DNA of 41,398 bases from Actinomycetes bacterium (GTDB lineage: Bacteria; Actinomycetota; Actinomycetes; Actinomycetales; Microbacteriaceae): assembly GCA_023431405.1 (NCBI GenBank), contig JAEYVZ010000013.1, positions 1 through 41,398 on the forward strand, in the 5' to 3' direction. The notes beneath the pieces were generated by a model that was not told the DNA's origin, searched no databases, and saw nothing but the letters and a program-made list of their open reading frames with translations. Position numbers and translations under genes: made by a program. This document shows, one piece after another, positions 40,157 through 41,398 of this stretch (its first letter is position 1; each line of letters begins with the position of its first letter).

Positions 40157-41398
40157 GCGACCGCTCACGTGCTGACGAGGTCTACTCGACACTGCTCACG
40201 CGGCAGGGCGAACGGTGGGTGGAACCGCGCGTGGAGCGCACCCGGCGCCTGTTGGAGCTTCTCGATGACCCGCAGCGCACCTACCGTGTCGTCCACGTGA
40301 CCGGCACGAACGGAAAGACATCGACGAGCCGGATCGTGGAAAGCCTGGTGCGCGCACACGGGCTGCGTACAGGCCTTTTCACGAGCCCTCACCTCGAGCG
40401 CTTCACGGAGAGGATCATGATCGATGGCGAGCCGATCGACGATGGCGCCGTCGCCGACGCCTGGGATGAGATCACCCCCTTCGTGACCCTCGTCGACGAT
40501 GAGCTCGCGGCCAGCGGCGAGGCGCCGCTGACCTTCTTCGAGCTCCTCACCGTGCTCGCCTTCGTCGCGTTCGCCGACGCCCCTGTCGACGTCGCGGTCA
40601 TCGAAGTCGGCATGGGCGGTGCGTGGGACTCCACGAACACCGCTGACGGTGACGTCGCCGTGTTCGCGCCCATCGACATCGATCACGCCGACCGGCTCGG
40701 TGAGACGATCGCGGAGATCGCCGCCGTGAAGGCAGGGATCATCAAGCAGGGCGCCGCCGTGGTGTCTGCCGTGCAGCCTCCGTCGGCCGAAGCACCGCTG
40801 CGTGAAGCGGCGCGCAGCCACGACGCGTCGATCGCATTCGAGGACGACGCGTTCGCGGTGACCGAGCAGCGCCTCGCCGTCGGCGGTCAGATGCTGACCG
40901 TGCGCGGATTGGCCGGCACCTACGACGACCTGTATCTGCCTCTCTACGGGGCGCACCAAGGTCACAACGCGGCCCTCGCGATCGCCGCGGTGGAGTCGCT
41001 CATCGGCGGCGGCGGCCTCGCGATCGCTCCCGACGTCCTCACCGACGGGCTCGCGCAGGTGACCTCACCGGGTCGATTGCAGCTGATCGGCGTGGCACCG
41101 ACGGTTCTCGTCGACGCCGCCCACAACCCGCACGGAGCGCGTTCCCTGTCCGCGGCCCTGCAGCAGTCCTTCGATTTCGATGAGTGGGGTCTCGTGCTCG
41201 GTGTCCTCGAAGACAAGGACGCCGCCGGCATCGCCGCGACCCTCCTTCCTGCCGTCAGTCACGTGTTCGCCACGGCGCCCGACTCCGAGCGCGCCGCTGA
41301 CCCGGAGCAGGTCGCCGACGTCGTCGAGGCCACCGGCACGCCGGTGACCGTGCACCCGAACCTTGCGGATGCGGCGGATGCCGCCCGCGAATGGGCGG
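40153..41398 (+). CDS. folC: folylpolyglutamate synthase / dihydrofolate synthase (runs off right edge)
   Basis: About 415 codons are visible with no stop. The enzyme adds glutamate to dihydropteroate or folates in the cytoplasm. The ATP-binding loop is HVTGTNGKTSTSR (about residues 53-65), followed by GLFTSPHLERFTERI and VAVIEVGMGGAWDSTNT, all Mur-ligase/FolC hallmarks. The second domain begins around PGRLQLIG with VDAAHNPHGARSL. ATG 40153 overlaps the ileS stop (ATGA), so it is co-transcribed with, and probably co-regulated by, the ileS T-box. Only the last small C-terminal part is missing. Confidence 0.96.
   Translation, partial: MSDRSRADEVYSTLLTRQGERWVEPRVERTRRLLELLDDPQRTYRVVHVTGTNGKTSTSRIVESLVRAHGLRTGLFTSPHLERFTERIMIDGEPIDDGAVADAWDEITPFVTLVDDELAASGEAPLTFFELLTVLAFVAFADAPVDVAVIEVGMGGAWDSTNTADGDVAVFAPIDIDHADRLGETIAEIAAVKAGIIKQGAAVVSAVQPPSAEAPLREAARSHDASIAFEDDAFAVTEQRLAVGGQMLTVRGLAGTYDDLYLPLYGAHQGHNAALAIAAVESLIGGGGLAIAPDVLTDGLAQVTSPGRLQLIGVAPTVLVDAAHNPHGARSLSAALQQSFDFDEWGLVLGVLEDKDAAGIAATLLPAVSHVFATAPDSERAADPEQVADVVEATGTPVTVHPNLADAADAAREWA

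Overview
The window is about 6.6 kb of the right end of an integrated temperate phage or phage-like element, followed by about 34.8 kb of ordinary chromosome from a high-GC actinobacterium. The best fit is Microbacteriaceae, probably Microbacterium. This rests on protein similarity I recognise, the order tRNA-Pro / tig / clpP1 / clpP2 / clpX, a translational T-box ahead of ileS, and at least nine genes whose -10 box (TANNNT) lies 6-7 nt before the start codon, as in leaderless actinobacterial transcripts. No database search was run.

Element (1 to about 6600). On the minus strand, reading leftward out of the window, are a 63-aa Cys-rich protein, an HNH endonuclease, the large terminase and the N-terminus of a portal protein, joined mostly by 4-bp start/stop overlaps. 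A 444-bp control region (2296-2739) separates these from a rightward pair: a 62-aa protein and a P-loop ATPase that is probably the replication helicase/initiator. The control region holds a 26-bp inverted repeat built from GTTGACG units around an AT-rich island. A second minus-strand group starts with a large serine integrase, followed by a 50-aa protein and a lipoprotein, both coupled by ATGA overlaps, then an unknown 164-aa gene with its own likely promoter. The integrase start is about 25 bp from codons of a beheaded ssb paralogue, so the element sits inside ssb and the visible junction is one attachment site. The other junction is left of the window.

Chromosome (about 6600-41398). Left part: lipoprotein, ettA, two thioesterases (hotdog type and TesB), an unknown conserved gene, a coupled operon mscS / truncated haemoglobin / FAD dehydrogenase, pepN, then rpiB-fpg/nei and paiB-like/amidohydrolase pairs, dps and a gamma carbonic anhydrase. 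Middle: a degenerate CDF-like membrane protein, tRNA-Gly(TCC), tRNA-Pro(TGG), and the folding/proteolysis block tig-clpP1-clpP2-clpX. Right part: a DHFR-fold reductase, an M3 peptidase divergent from an ArsR-type regulator / small protein / MFS exporter operon with a 14-bp-periodic operator array, valS plus a small downstream gene, a pentapeptide-repeat protein, and T-box-controlled ileS (eukaryote-like type 2) overlapping folC, which runs off the right edge.

Most of the chromosome is conventional. The points worth a second look are the element's integration inside ssb, its iteron-like control region, its compact gene plan with unknown cargo genes, the ArsR operator array, the short-stem T-box, and the repeated use of CTAG/TTAG as a shared stop for convergent genes.
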